Source: Klebsormidium nitens (lineage: Eukaryota > Streptophyta > Klebsormidiophyceae > Klebsormidiales > Klebsormidiaceae). Taken from it: a DNA stretch of 40,479 nucleotides. The stretch covers positions 7,915 to 48,393 of the forward strand of contig DF236974.1 in NCBI GenBank assembly GCA_000708835.1, in the 5' to 3' direction. Shown here piece after piece: positions 1 through 10,638 of the stretch (the first letter of the stretch is position 1; every line of letters starts with the position of its first letter). The notes beneath the pieces were generated by a model. That model was not told where the DNA came from and searched no databases. It worked only from the letters and a program-made list of their open reading frames with translations. Position numbers and translations under genes: made by a program.

Positions 1-226
1 CATGATTCTTGACTGACTGAACGCAGGCAGAAACAAGACTCTGGAATCTTGAAGGATGTCCTGAGGGACTTGTCCAACAAGAGAAAAAAAGTTGTCTTGA
101 GCAAAAAGACAGCAATTTTTCTGAGCTGCGCCATCGCTTGAGAACGCCTGCTCTCATGGTTTCCGCACATGTTAGCTGATCGTGTGTAGTTATCCTGCCA
201 GCTCTCTGCATATAGGTGGCCAACCA
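1..226. other. Left edge, no gene seen
   Basis: This stretch lies downstream of the stop codon of the leftward zinc-cluster gene. I see no ORF with family resemblance, no tRNA and no repeat. It may hold the 3' UTR of that gene and part of the left arm of the accessory element. No terminal inverted repeat could be matched by eye to the sequence right of 11273. Confidence 0.5.
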
Positions 227-2491
227 TCACACCCCGGCTCGTCCCGCCCTAGCTTGCTCGACCCACTCCTTCAGCCTCCTTGCGTTTTGAAGGGGGAGCA
301 ACTTCTCCACCAACCTGCAATATAACATGTGGTGTGTGTATCAACTTAGCGCGTGAGATCCTACTATAGTGTTCGCCCTTATCTTTGTCTTGCCACTCCT
401 CCAGTCTAATCCGACATCAACAATTCATGCATTCAACACAAGTTGCACTGCGCTATGAAGATTTCATTCTCTAGTTCAATCCTAACAAGAATCTGCTTAG
501 CGCGAATTCACTCATGTCTAAGGAAAATGCATGTGACTTACTTTTCCGCGCAGTCTTTTCCGGGGTTGTCCTCCATCTCATCGAGGATCGCTGCCACCGC
601 TACCGCCGTCTTCGCGCGCGACGGCGTCATCGATCGGTCCATCCTCACCATGCTCATCACCTGCAGCTGCCTCTCATCCGCATCGCTCTTGCTCTCCAGC
701 ATCCCCAAATCGTGGTTGTGCTTCCCCATGTAGCAAAACGCTACTTCCTTCTTGTTTCTCACCGTCCACTTTACGGCCTGACACGTGTCCGACGAATGCT
801 TCGCCTCGTGGTCGCAGTGAAAGCAGATCCATTTTCGCAGCGTCCCCCGCATCTCAAACCCCGTCGAGTTCTCTTTTCCGAATTGCTTCTTGTACCCGCA
901 ATCCCCGTTTACACACGTCATCCCCCCAACGCACTTCCAACTCCTAACAGGCTCCCCGTTTACCGTCTTCATCTTTGTCGTTTGGCCCCCAATCCAATAC
1001 CTGCCGTCCCTCAACTTTCTTCCCAAACACACCTCCGCATCCCTGACCAACACCCTCTCCCCATCGATCGCCCCTTCCAGACTTTTCACTCTCTCCGGTT
1101 TCGTTCTCTGTAAAAGTAACTTGAGCGCGTTCGTCACTTGGATCTTCCCGCTCAACAACACTGCATCCGTCACTATCTCCAGTTCTACCCTCTCGTTTTG
1201 TCCCGCCTCCTCCTTTGCCGCACTCTCTCCACCCTCCGCCCCTGTCACGCTCTGTCCTGCCTTCGCCCCGGTATCTCTCTGGCCCCCGTCTCCCTCCCAC
1301 GCTTCTCTCATCTCTCTTACCAAATGCTCGTCTACTCTTCCTTCCCTTCTCATCTCATGTTCATCCCTCGTAAAAATGCCTTTCGCCCACCGATCAATTC
1401 TCTCATTATGCTGGTTCTCTCCTCTGTTCTCTGCTCTCTCAGCTCTCTCTTCTCCCTCTCCAGGTCCGCTACCCTTTCCCTTTACCCCTACCTCGCTCTG
1501 CACCTCCTCGTCTTCTTGTTCGTCCCTCAATCCCTGCTTTTGGGACTTTCTCGCCGCACCCAGGCCCGGTGCCTTCCTACTACCCACCACGTAGCAGCTT
1601 CTTTCGCCGAATACTCCCGTCGCCGTCGGCCTCGCCCTACACACGCCTGGCTTGCCTACGAGCGAGACACTCGGTCTAACAACCGACCCGAAAGAAGACG
1701 CCGCTGAATGGAAGCCGGTGGGGGCCGTACGAGCTTACCCGTGCATCGCATTCCTCGCAACGCCTCCTGCTACACCCCTCGCTCCCCCTCTACCTAACCC
1801 CAGACCCCCACGCTGTTGCTTCGGCTGCGCCTCCATCACGTACTTTCCCGCTCCCAACCACCATACGTACTCCATCAGGATCCAACGACGGCGACAACCT
1901 CACAGGGTCGTCACTTGCGCCCGGCTTCAAGATCAAAGTTCCAACCCAACCTTTGGGAAGGAAATGCGTAGTCACCTCTGCCTTGGAGACGATGCTGTAG
2001 CCTTCGGAGTTCACCATAGACATCAACGGCTCCTTGGTAATCGCGGCAGGGTCGGGGAAAGCCACCATAACCGCATTGGGGACCAGAACTTCATCAGGCG
2101 CCCCTAGCTCTTCGCTCACCTCCTGCTCCACTTCCTTTTCTCTCTTCTCTTTGTCCTCCCCTCCGTTGTCCTCCCCTCTCATCGAAACCCCATCTCCCGT
2201 GTTACCCTTTGCCGCACTGTTGGAAGTAGTTCCTCCTTCAGCTCCATTGCCAGTCCCTGGAGCCGGCTCTTTGGAATCGGCGGGCGGCGCCTCCGTCTCC
2301 ACGCCCTTCACATCCTTCTGATTAGTGTCTTCGAGCGTACCCAGAACACCCGTCGGTGCCGAATGCGCTCCATGATCTTTGGTCGCGCTCGATGCCCCGA
2401 CAACCGCAGCTACCGCAGCCACGGGAGCCGAAGTCGCAGGCCGATTCCTGCTTGCAGGTGGCCGGACTCCCAAAGGGGCCAAGGATGCCAT
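227..2491 (-). pseudogene. Zinc-cluster DNA-binding-like protein, frameshifted
   Basis: I read three exons on the minus strand: 2491-1739, 1675-542 and 314-227. The 63-nt intron 1738-1676 (GTAAGC...TTAG) removes an in-frame TAA at 1735-1737. The intron 541-315 has a GTAAGT donor and TTGCAG acceptor that join in phase, completing a Lys codon and adding a 28-residue tail rich in Leu, Glu and Arg. One single-base frameshift near 1843 remains unexplained. The N-terminus is Ala/Pro/Glu-rich low complexity. The C-terminal third has a metal-binding pattern: C-x4-C-x4-C, then a CFHC pair, further Cys, and a closing GKHNHDL motif. This resembles the WRKY-GCM1/FLYWCH/FAR1 zinc fingers found in transposases and their derived regulators; no transposase catalytic domain is seen. 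The gene is divergent from the ParB-like relic at 4649-11273 and is probably its partner. Function is not known; DNA binding is inferred from the fold pattern. Confidence 0.55.
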
Positions 2492-4648
2492 CTGCAGTAT
2501 TAAAAAGAATTCCCTTTACGCCCCGGGTGGAACGCTTCATGGAAACGTCCTACTATTCAAACAACATAGCAACGGAGCACTCAGATGGATGAAAGACAGC
2601 GTCCTACCTTTCGACGATAGTTTCAGAGCTAAACTTCTCTGCAAAAATAATCTTAGACCCCACATGTTCCCCCGTGCAAGTGTCAAGATTACTACTGAGT
2701 CTAGTTCTATGTGTGCACGGAAACAACAAGAACAGATTCAAAACTGCTGGCACAATCAATGATGAACTAAGTGTACGATTGAAAAATATTCTCAATATGC
2801 TATGCTCCCAAGCGCCGGTATGGATAAGCAAGGAGATACTTGGATCAGAATTCCCTATAGCTAACTACCGAGTCTAGGTGGCCAGGGTCCAACGGCGAAC
2901 AGTCACGGAACGGATTTGTAAACGATTAAATACGCTACTATGCTACCGAGCCTCGGTACAGCGTGACCCCGCAGGTTATCAAGCAGCTCCACCATCATTA
3001 CAAGGTCTTCACATACCGAGCCTCGGTAGCAGAATATTTTTACCGGCTCCAACAGCTGACCATTACCGCTAACGGTTACCGAGCAACTAGAGTCTTGTGA
3101 AAAGGAACCATTATCGGGACCATTATCGCTAGCTCATATTTCAAAAAACCCCCGGAAAAGTCTGTTTCTACCGAGCCTCGGTAGAAACCGACCGCAAGGG
3201 ACCGGCACAAAATATAGCTACAATGTTAAAAAACGGGACGGGGTTGACCGTTACCGCTTACCGTTACTGCAGGATATCGCCGTTTGCTTGCGCCCCTTAT
3301 CCGTCCTCACAATGCCCCTTTACAATTAACTTGGATTATGACGGGACAACCAACGACCACCCGGCGGCGTCGCTTGTGACAAGACCGCGGGAAATCTAAA
3401 AAGATTGACGGGACAAGGATCTGAGTCTATACACTTGGTATTGACTATGATATTTGTATAATCTTTAGGCTTCCTCCAATGTTGGCCCTCTCCCTGTGGG
3501 CGCGGCACAATTTACTGAAAATTACACTCCGATATGGAGCATTCTGATTGGTTGTTTGGATGTGGGCATCCACCACGGCGTTGGATATTAACCATAGGTT
3601 TGGATTTGGTAATCATTGGACCATCCCTTAGATCCACCCATTCCCATTATCGTCAATCTGCGTGGCCAACCGATGGCCGTCCGATAGGGTCGGGTTATCA
3701 GATGACACGCCCTACGGCCCACAGAATCGCGATATTTATCGTTACACACGCTTTTAACACTGCTCATATAACAAATACAGTCGGTACTTCATGGATACCA
3801 CTGTAACGCTTTCCCCCGGCCGCATCGTTTCCCGCAATCGGACTGGAAATTGGTATTTGTATTAGTAAAGGTAGTGCCCGGTAGAAACGATGGCTACCGA
3901 GATCTCGGTAGCATTCGTGCAGAACTTCGGAAGCTTCATTTCTTTTTAGTGAGCAACGGAGCGGATTTTCTTGGGCGCCCAAGAAAAAAGTCAACGCAAG
4001 TCAACGCTGGAGGGACGGTGCGAATCAAGGTAAAAAGGCCTTTTTTTCTTTTGTTTTCTCAGAGTCGAAACACTTCAACTCTGCGACGTTTTCTAGAAAT
4101 CCCTGTGTTTTTCTGGGTTTTTGGTTGCCTGGTGTTGCTACCGAGGCTCGGCAGCTCACGCTTGTTCAAGTCACGCTGATTCGTTGCTACCGAGCCTCGG
4201 CAGCTCACGCTTGTTTGAGTCACGCTGGTTCGTTCCTACCGAGCCTCGGTAGCATTGCCCTGTAGTAGCCTGCAGCGGCCTTTTTCTTCAGGAAGCTACC
4301 GAGCCTCGGTAGCTTCTGCTGTTTTTAGTTGACTATCCTGGTACCTTATTCTTACGCTAGTCGATAGCAACCGAGGCTCGGTACCCAACGATATCTTGAG
4401 TTGTTACTTCTCGCGAGATCCTCCATTGCTGCCGAGCCTCGGTAGCATTGCCCCATTGCAACAGCCGCAGGCAGATTCGCTGATAATCTACCGAGCCTCG
4501 TCAGCAGACGCTGTTTCTTACCTTGGCCGTACGGTGGCCAGTCGCCACCGAGCCTCGGTAATTTTGCTTCGTTGCAGCTGCTGTTGGTCGTGTTCCGTTG
4601 AACTGAACCAAGTGCGATATTTTGCTGCTCCTTGCAGACGATTCTCAG
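2492..4648. promoter_or_regulatory. Divergent control region with palindromes
   Basis: This 2.1-kb non-coding spacer separates the starts of the two divergent genes. It contains 13 of the 26 copies of the TACCGAG-N-CTCGGTA palindrome, with cores at 2866 (degenerate), 2944, 3014, 3169, 3893, 4139, 4188, 4237, 4297, 4369, 4430, 4489 and 4546. The last eight lie within 420 bp just upstream of the rightward start. Short TTACCG/CGGTTA half-site-like words also occur at 3060-3100 and 3245-3275. No ORF here looks like protein. The position suggests a shared promoter or operator region, or a partition-like site; this is inference. Confidence 0.55.
4139..4251. repeat. 49-bp tandem array A
   Basis: Three palindrome cores at 4139, 4188 and 4237 are spaced exactly 49 bp apart. 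The spacer is also repeated: after the palindrome come the words GCTCACGCTTGTT, then AGTCACGCTG, then TTCGTT. The units differ by a few substitutions. The array lies about 400 bp upstream of the start of the ParB-like relic. Confidence 0.88.
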
Positions 4649-6521
4649 ATGATCGGAAGTCTTGGGAAAGCCGTCCTTTCTAAACAAAGTGGGACGTGGG
4701 AGTGGGGCGAAAAGAATAGTCTTGACAGTAGGTCTGAGAGCACCGTCGAAATGGGAGGGGCAAAGGGAGGGGCAAAGGGAGGTGCAAAGGGAGATGCAAA
4801 GGGAAAGGGTGGGCTTAAGAGGGTGGCAACTGCGGAGGCCGAGGGCAGTGGCAAGGCGGCTAAGAAGCAGAAGCCCGAGGCCGCTGGTGGGGCTGGACCA
4901 GTAGTGCCAAAAGCCAAGAGGAGCGGAGCCGTGAAGAAGGACGGGACGCCTTCGAACGGTGGGGAGGAGGAGTTGACGGAAGTGCCGCCCGCGCACGTCA
5001 AGGTCACCACCCCGGGAAAGATGAAGGCGGGTGCAAGCACTCTGGGGATTCGGGCTGCGCAGGGGGTCCTTTCGAAGCTGGAAAAGACCTACCTGCAGAC
5101 CACCCTCCAGGAGCAGATCAAAGATTTCGTCCCGGATGATCTGAGAAAGATCAAGCCTGATGGGATAGTGACCATCCCCATTGGGTATCTCTCGACCGAG
5201 GACGAGATGATCGGAGGGGAGCTGATGTCCTTCAACCCGCGTCAGCTGAACGCAGACGGAGTGGCGCGGATCCGGCAGAGGTTCCGTATCAATGGGTTCG
5301 ACACGACGAGGTCCATCTTGACGGGGGTCGTGTCGGTGAGTAGGTTGGTTTTGTTTGTAGAAGGAATGGTGGAATGAGAGGGTGATATTGTGATGGATAT
5401 TTTGCAAGACTTTGGTGTTTATTGGCGACCATTGCTTGTAAGGAAAGATGCACAAGTTGCGAGAGTTGTAGGATATGGATGCTTGTGATTCGAATGACAA
5501 CGCACCTTCAAACGGAACCAATCTGACTCATCATGGGGATCGAATAATGTTTTTCTGTTAACATTGCAGTACAACGGGATGACCTTCCCGATGGACAAGA
5601 AAATGCGGGATAGCTGGGACGAGGTGGAAAGAGAGAACATCAAGGATTGGAAGGAGTATTTGGAGAAGACGAAGGGGACAAGCCCTCTGAGTGCGTGGAC
5701 GCTGAAGCACATCGCAGGAGAGGGGAAGTCGTGGGGGAACAAAGTGAACGTGTCCGACGGCAAGCACAGGTGAGTATAGATTGGAGATGATATGAGAGAG
5801 TATAATAGGAGTATGTCTGTCCAAAAGGTGGCTCGTTTCTCATTGTAGGTAGTTGCTACGGAGCATATGTAGGAATGCTGAGGAGAGGATTGGTGGGTTT
5901 TGTTGCTTTTGTCACTGCTGATTTTTTATATAGCTGACAGGTTTTGTTAAGGATGATGGACAGCTGTGCTCTGCTGGTAGGCTGAATAGCACGCATAGTG
6001 GCACGTTGCTACCGAGCCTCGGTATAATAGCATAGAGCAAGCAAAATGACGCCGTTGCTACCGAGCCTTGGTAGAATAGCATAGAGCAAGCAAAATGACG
6101 CCGCTGCTACCGAGCCTCGGTAGAATAGCATAGAGCAAGCAAAATGACGCCGTTGCTACAGAGCCCCGGTAGGATAGCCTACAACAGAATACTATATGTA
6201 GTATTGGTTATCTTGCGGTGTGGGATTCTCAAATAGTTTGTTCTTTCCCATTTTCAGGGTGGAAGCGGTGAGGGAGGAACAGAGAGCGAATTTCCACTCC
6301 CTGAAGCTGGACCCCCAAGGCAAGAGGCACCCGATGGTAAAGGTGCAACTGCTGGACGCGTCATCGGACATGATGGGGAAGCTGCTGGCGTCCTGCAACG
6401 CAATCAACGAGCAAACCTCGCAGGGCATCCAGAAGCAAACCATCCCGCTCAAGATCATGACTGTCAGGAGCTGTTGAGGAATCTCACGGCAGACCAGGTG
6501 GACGAGCGGTTCCCGCTCAAG
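4649..6521 (+). other. ParB/Srx-like domain region of the relic
   Basis: Exons 1-3 carry the marks of a ParB N-terminal (sulfiredoxin-fold) domain. A beta strand reading VTIPIGYL is followed by FNPRQL (NPR codons 5234-5242), a helix, and GFDTTRSIL. After an insertion of about 60 residues comes VSDGKHRVEAV, split by the 5769/6258 junction, in the place of the ParB GERR/GxHR loop. It is followed by KVQLLDAS and a helix with LLASCNAINEQTS, which fits the ParB segment carrying an Asn in a helix (ALIENLQRE type). ParB domains bind or hydrolyse CTP, or act as nucleases, and bacterial ParB loads at palindromic parS sites. The assignment rests on motif order seen by eye; a profile search is needed. 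One frameshift near 6470 breaks the end of exon 3. Confidence 0.6.
6010..6171. repeat. 49-bp tandem array B
   Basis: Four palindrome cores at 6010, 6059, 6108 and 6157 are spaced exactly 49 bp apart inside intron 2 of the relic. The spacer (AATAGCATAGAGCAAGC, then AAAATGACGCCG) is nearly identical in each unit but differs from the spacer of array A at 4139, although the period is the same. The last core has decayed (TACAGAG...). The shared 49-bp period with an unrelated spacer suggests a length constraint or a common duplication mechanism. Confidence 0.9.
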
Positions 6522-7330
6522 GTGAGTATAATTAGGATAATACAAATGTAGAGACTGTGAAATTGTTGCGCTGAAACTGGTTCACAGGCAATTTGCGTAG
6601 GTGTTGTTGATGCTGCTGCAAGGATGCAAATGCTGGATCCATGGAGAGGCTACGAAGGAGTTCACATTGCGAGGTACTCATAAACTGGTCTCAAACGTTC
6701 TGCTAACATCGAATATGATATAATGCAGACGCTGGAGACGATGTCGACAATGGCGGGCAACAAGCTGAACCTAGAGTACGTTTTCTACAAGCCCCGTGGG
6801 GTCGGACAAAGTGGAGAAGATCGCCAAGCTCCAAGTAGCCATGATGGTGGACCCCGTCTTCGAGTAAGTTTGCTTCTACTTTTGTGACGTTGATTCCGTG
6901 CTTGCTACCGAGGCTCGGTAGCAAGCAGAAAAGCTCTTCCAAACAGTTGACCATAGTTCAGTCTACTTCTTCAACGACGGCCATTCTAGACAAGAACCTG
7001 CTTGCTACCGAGTCTTGGTAGCGAGCAGATCTTTAAGACCACAGCAAAGCATGTGTAGGGGCTCGTAAAAGGAATGATAGTCTTGGTTTCTCGATTGCTA
7101 CCGATCCTCGGTAGCGGGACTCGTTATAAGGGGTATATAGTGCATCCAACCCTTCGAGACAGAGGGGACTCCGCTTCAGATCAGTCCGTTGTTACCGAGC
7201 CTCGGTGGGGTGCATCCAGACAAATAGTACTTTGCTACCGAGGATCGGCAGCATGCTGTATTTGAGAATCTCGTGAAGTATCTGATAGAGAGATTTGGCA
7301 GTAGCTAATGTGATTTTTCTGCGCTTACAG

Positions 7331-10305
7331 GGACGACGTGGCGGGCTGGCAAACGGCGGACAACCCCCCCGACTCCACGCCCTTCGCTTCGCTGTGCAAC
7401 ACGAAGCAAAGCGAGATGCGGAGGCTCTGAACGGCAGCCAACCACGTGGCGGGATCGGGGTACGAGAAGGCGCTAGAAGCCATCACCCAGGACACGGAGA
7501 TCGCAGAGGGCTTGGGGAAGGAGGACCTGTACACGCTGGTGGGTACGGGCTTGAGTGAAGAATGGGTGGAGGAAGCGGTGTGGAGAATCTTTGTGAAGAA
7601 ACCGGCGCAAGCGGAAGAAGAGGGGTTCGGGAGGTCGTTGGAGAAGATACGGCAGATGTGCAAGGGGTTGGGGTACGCGTACAAGGTCATGAGGGAGGGG
7701 CTGCAGTGGCTGCGGAGGCTGAAGATCCTGAAGGATGAGCCGGTGTCGAAGGACGGGTCCCCAGACATCTCGTGGAACTTCGCCTCAGCGGATGTGAAGG
7801 CGTTGTTCCGGGTGAAGAAGTCGGTGGAGTACCCGGAATGGGTCATGAGGCTGGCGTTCAGCAAAACGAAGAAGGGGGCGCACTTGGCGCGGTACATGTT
7901 CGGGCAGGGGCAAGAGTGCAAGGAGAAGGCGAGCGCCAAGACAAAAGAAGAGCAAGGACGTGGAGGAGGCGGGCAAGAGGTCGGTCTGCCAGCACCTACA
8001 GTGGCTATTCTCGCCGTCGGAGGGTTGGACGGACGCGCAGAGCCTGTACTCGGGGGTGCCGGAGGCGCTGGACCTGCGTAAAAACGTGCTAGAGGCGATT
8101 GCGACTGGGGCTGTGTTCGGTGGAAACTGGGAGGTTGAATCAGCAGCGGCGACGGTGTACAATCTCGAGGACGAAAAGAAGCTCGGGGTGCCGTTGGAGA
8201 GGGACTGTGGGGGGGAAGTTCCGGAGGGACTGATCGAGCTTGGGAAGGAAACGGGGCGGGAATACATCACGAGGAAGGTCAGAGCGTACAAATTGAACGT
8301 TCAGATTGGAGTGGAGGAGGTCGCAGAGGAGGGTCGGGAGGGAGAGGGGAAGCAAAGCCTGTCCATCAGCTCGACGGAGGTCTACAACGTGGTGGAGGAG
8401 TCAAACTCCTTCGTTTTGCCGTCGGTAGCGAAGCTGGTGGAGGGATTGGAGTACCTGTGGCTGCTGGACGACGGAGACTGGGAGTCGAAGAAGAAGGGGG
8501 TGGACATGGTGTGGTTCAACGTGCCGCTGCCTCGGTGCGTGCTTACCGACGGGGAGGCGGCAAAGTATGACCCGCGGCAGCAGCGGCCGTGGGAGACCGA
8601 CGAGGTGCTGGGGGCGCTGGAGCTAGCGAAGAAGCTCCTAACGCCTGCGGGGGTGCTGGTGGTGGTGGCACCTGTGGGGTTCCCGGAGTCGGCGTTGGAC
8701 GGGACGAGTTACACTGGCCTGGTCACCGCCGTGAGATCGACTGTCACGTTGGTGATGGGTTTCAAGAAGTCGAAAGTGAGAATGTCCTATAGTTGAATAA
8801 TAGTTAGCCGTTCTTGTTGATCAATTGAGAGTTGGATGTTTGTGGTTAACACCAGAGGACAAATGAGCACAACTTATTCCTAGAGTAGTGTGTTCTGCTG
8901 GTTTCCTACGGCATGGCGAAATAGGGCTATTGGAAAGATAGCAATTGAACGTTGCTTCCGACTTGCTTGCAGGACACGACCAAGCACGTGTACGGCTGCC
9001 AAGGCAACACGTTCAACGTCTACTACGTGACGCTGGCGGCGTCGGACCTGACGTCCATGGTGAAGGGAAGTGCGTGGAGGGACACTCTTGAAGGGGTACC
9101 TTTCCACGGAATCTTGAAGAAGCACGGCTCGTACAAGGTACGGTCCCGTTTCTGCGTGATACAATGTTTGTCTTCCCTTTTGGAATGTAAGTGTCATTGG
9201 CCTGAGAGTGTCTTGGGTTTTAGGGTCATTAGTTCGAATCTTGAAGGAGTGACTGTATTTGGGAACGGCATGGTTGTGCGCACTCCAATAGCGGTCCTCC
9301 TACCGAGGCCCGGTAGGAAACGGATCTTGTGTAGTCCGTCTGATAGGGATCGTCCTACCAGCTACCGAGGCTCGGTATAAACGGATCAGGCGAGACCAAA
9401 CAGCAGTGCTGGAAGGAGGCTCGAAACTGAGGCATTGCTACCGAGACTCGGTAGCAATCTGCAAAGAATGTTGTTGCTCTCTTTTACTCGTCATTGCTAC
9501 CGAGGCTCGGTAGTTAAGCCTCCTTGGACTGAGCTGTGAATGATGTTGCCTGTTATGCTTTAACCGGAAAGTTGATTATTACCTCTCTGCCGTGTCATGT
9601 TCAGCCCTACTCTTTCCTTGAGTGGGAGGCCTCTGGCAAGGGGCTGTCGACCAAGATGGTGACGAGCCTGCTCGGGGGGGTGCCGCCGCGCGGTGGGACT
9701 GCCGTCGTGCTCAACGCCAAGGGGGGCAGGGAGGTGTCGGCCATATCAAAGGCCGGCTTAAAAGTCCTTGCGACGTACTCCGAAGCAAAGGAGACGTTCC
9801 CTGGAATGCTCGAGGATTCGAAGACGGGGAAGAAGTGGGGGGGTACCGACGGGTCAGCAGCAGAAGACCAGGTGGAGAAGGGGCCGATAGAAAAGGCGCC
9901 GACGGAGACGGCAGGAGCAGGCCAGTCGAGGGGGAAGGAGAGGACCGCGGAGTATGCGGAGTCGGTTGCCGGAGACGCGGGCAGGGATAAGTCTGCGGAG
10001 GATGTGGATGAGGAGAGGGCCGAGATCGAGGATGAGCTTGCGGAGGCCGCGGCGGAGGGTGAGGAGGGCGAGTCGGAACCTGCAGAGGGTGAGGATGAGG
10101 AGGGCGGGGAGGAGCCTGCAGAGGGTGAGGAGGGGACAACAAAGGAGAAGGGCGAGGAGGGTGCAGGAGACAAGGAAGGGGAGAAGGCCGCGGGGACGGC
10201 GCAGCCGAAGGCAGCTGGGGGCTCCGGAGAGGCAGGCGAGTCAATCGCCGGCAGCTCGGACCCCTACACTCTAGAATTGAAGCGTTTGGACGCTGAGAAG
10301 GGAGA
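7331..10305 (+). other. Helical middle and methyltransferase-like region
   Basis: Exons 6-8 of the relic. The first half of exon 6 is helical and unrecognised. From about 8430 the pattern resembles a beta-class N4/N6-adenine/cytosine DNA methyltransferase. DMVWFNVPLP (8503-8532) sits where the catalytic DPPY/NPPF motif IV belongs. The helix ALELAKKLL and strand GVLVVVAP follow, as in 'L.pgG.l.v'. After a region in the position of the target-recognition domain (exon 7), exon 8 has LSTKMVTSLL and VVLNAKGG, then ISKAGLKVLATYSEAKE, in the place of motifs X and I (cofactor loop, normally FxGxG). The IV-X-I order fits the beta class. Neither the catalytic nor the cofactor motif is canonical, so activity is doubtful. 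The TGA at 7428 and a frameshift near 7943 interrupt it. The end, from about 9840, is an acidic Glu/Gly/Ala linker. Confidence 0.45.
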
Positions 10306-10638
10306 GTAAGGTTGATTGTAGAATACATGGTTGTGGAGTAGGGCAGATGATGTGCTGGGTAAAGAGGGTGTGATAGGGGATGGATCAGAAGACATGGAAG
10401 GAATAGTTTTTTGGCAGGGCGTCATGAATGTCATGACATGGATGAACGTGGACATTGTTGGAGCTCAAATATTGTGGCTCACGTAATTTGAATGAGATAC
10501 TGTCATTCAGTGTCGCACTCCAAATGCACATATATCGTGCGCTTCTTCACGGTTAGTTAATATAACGGGCCAAATTATGTATGTGCATACTTTGAAGCAC
10601 TAGTATTGAGTGCTTTGTATGGCCTTCGCTTTGTGCAG

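Larger units (their letters stand above)
2866..9512. repeat. Dispersed palindrome family, 26 copies
   Basis: The core is a 15-bp imperfect palindrome, TACCGAG-N-CTCGGTA. The centre base is usually C or G, so both orientations occur. Cores start at 2866, 2944, 3014, 3169, 3893, 4139, 4188, 4237, 4297, 4369, 4430, 4489, 4546, 6010, 6059, 6108, 6157, 6906, 7006, 7099, 7193, 7236, 9301, 9363, 9439 and 9498. In several copies the arms extend, with matching changes on both sides, to 12 bp: 3164-3188, 4292-4316, 6901-6925 and 9434-9458. The copy at 3893-3912 is a perfect 20-bp even palindrome with a GATC centre. All copies are non-coding: the divergent spacer, then introns 5770-6257, 6864-7330 and 9138-9604. 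The short introns of the same gene have none, and the genes to the right have none apart from one half-site at 13579. They could be protein-binding sites or self-propagating hairpin elements. Confidence 0.9.

Noticed and set aside
890-1594. Plus-strand ORFs opposite the zinc-cluster gene
   Set aside because: They are Ser/Pro/Leu-rich mirror frames of the GC-biased minus-strand exon.
9220-9245. tRNA B-box-like word GTTCGAATC
   Set aside because: There is no cloverleaf around it and it lies in an intron of the relic.
4139-9512. CRISPR array
   Set aside because: The repeats are palindromic and roughly regularly spaced, but they lie in introns and a promoter of a spliced gene. They are short (15-25 bp), some spacers are themselves repeated, spacing varies from 43 bp to over 1 kb, and no cas gene is near.
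9607-10328. Minus-strand Ser/Pro-rich ORFs
   Set aside because: They are antisense shadows of the acidic linker of the relic.
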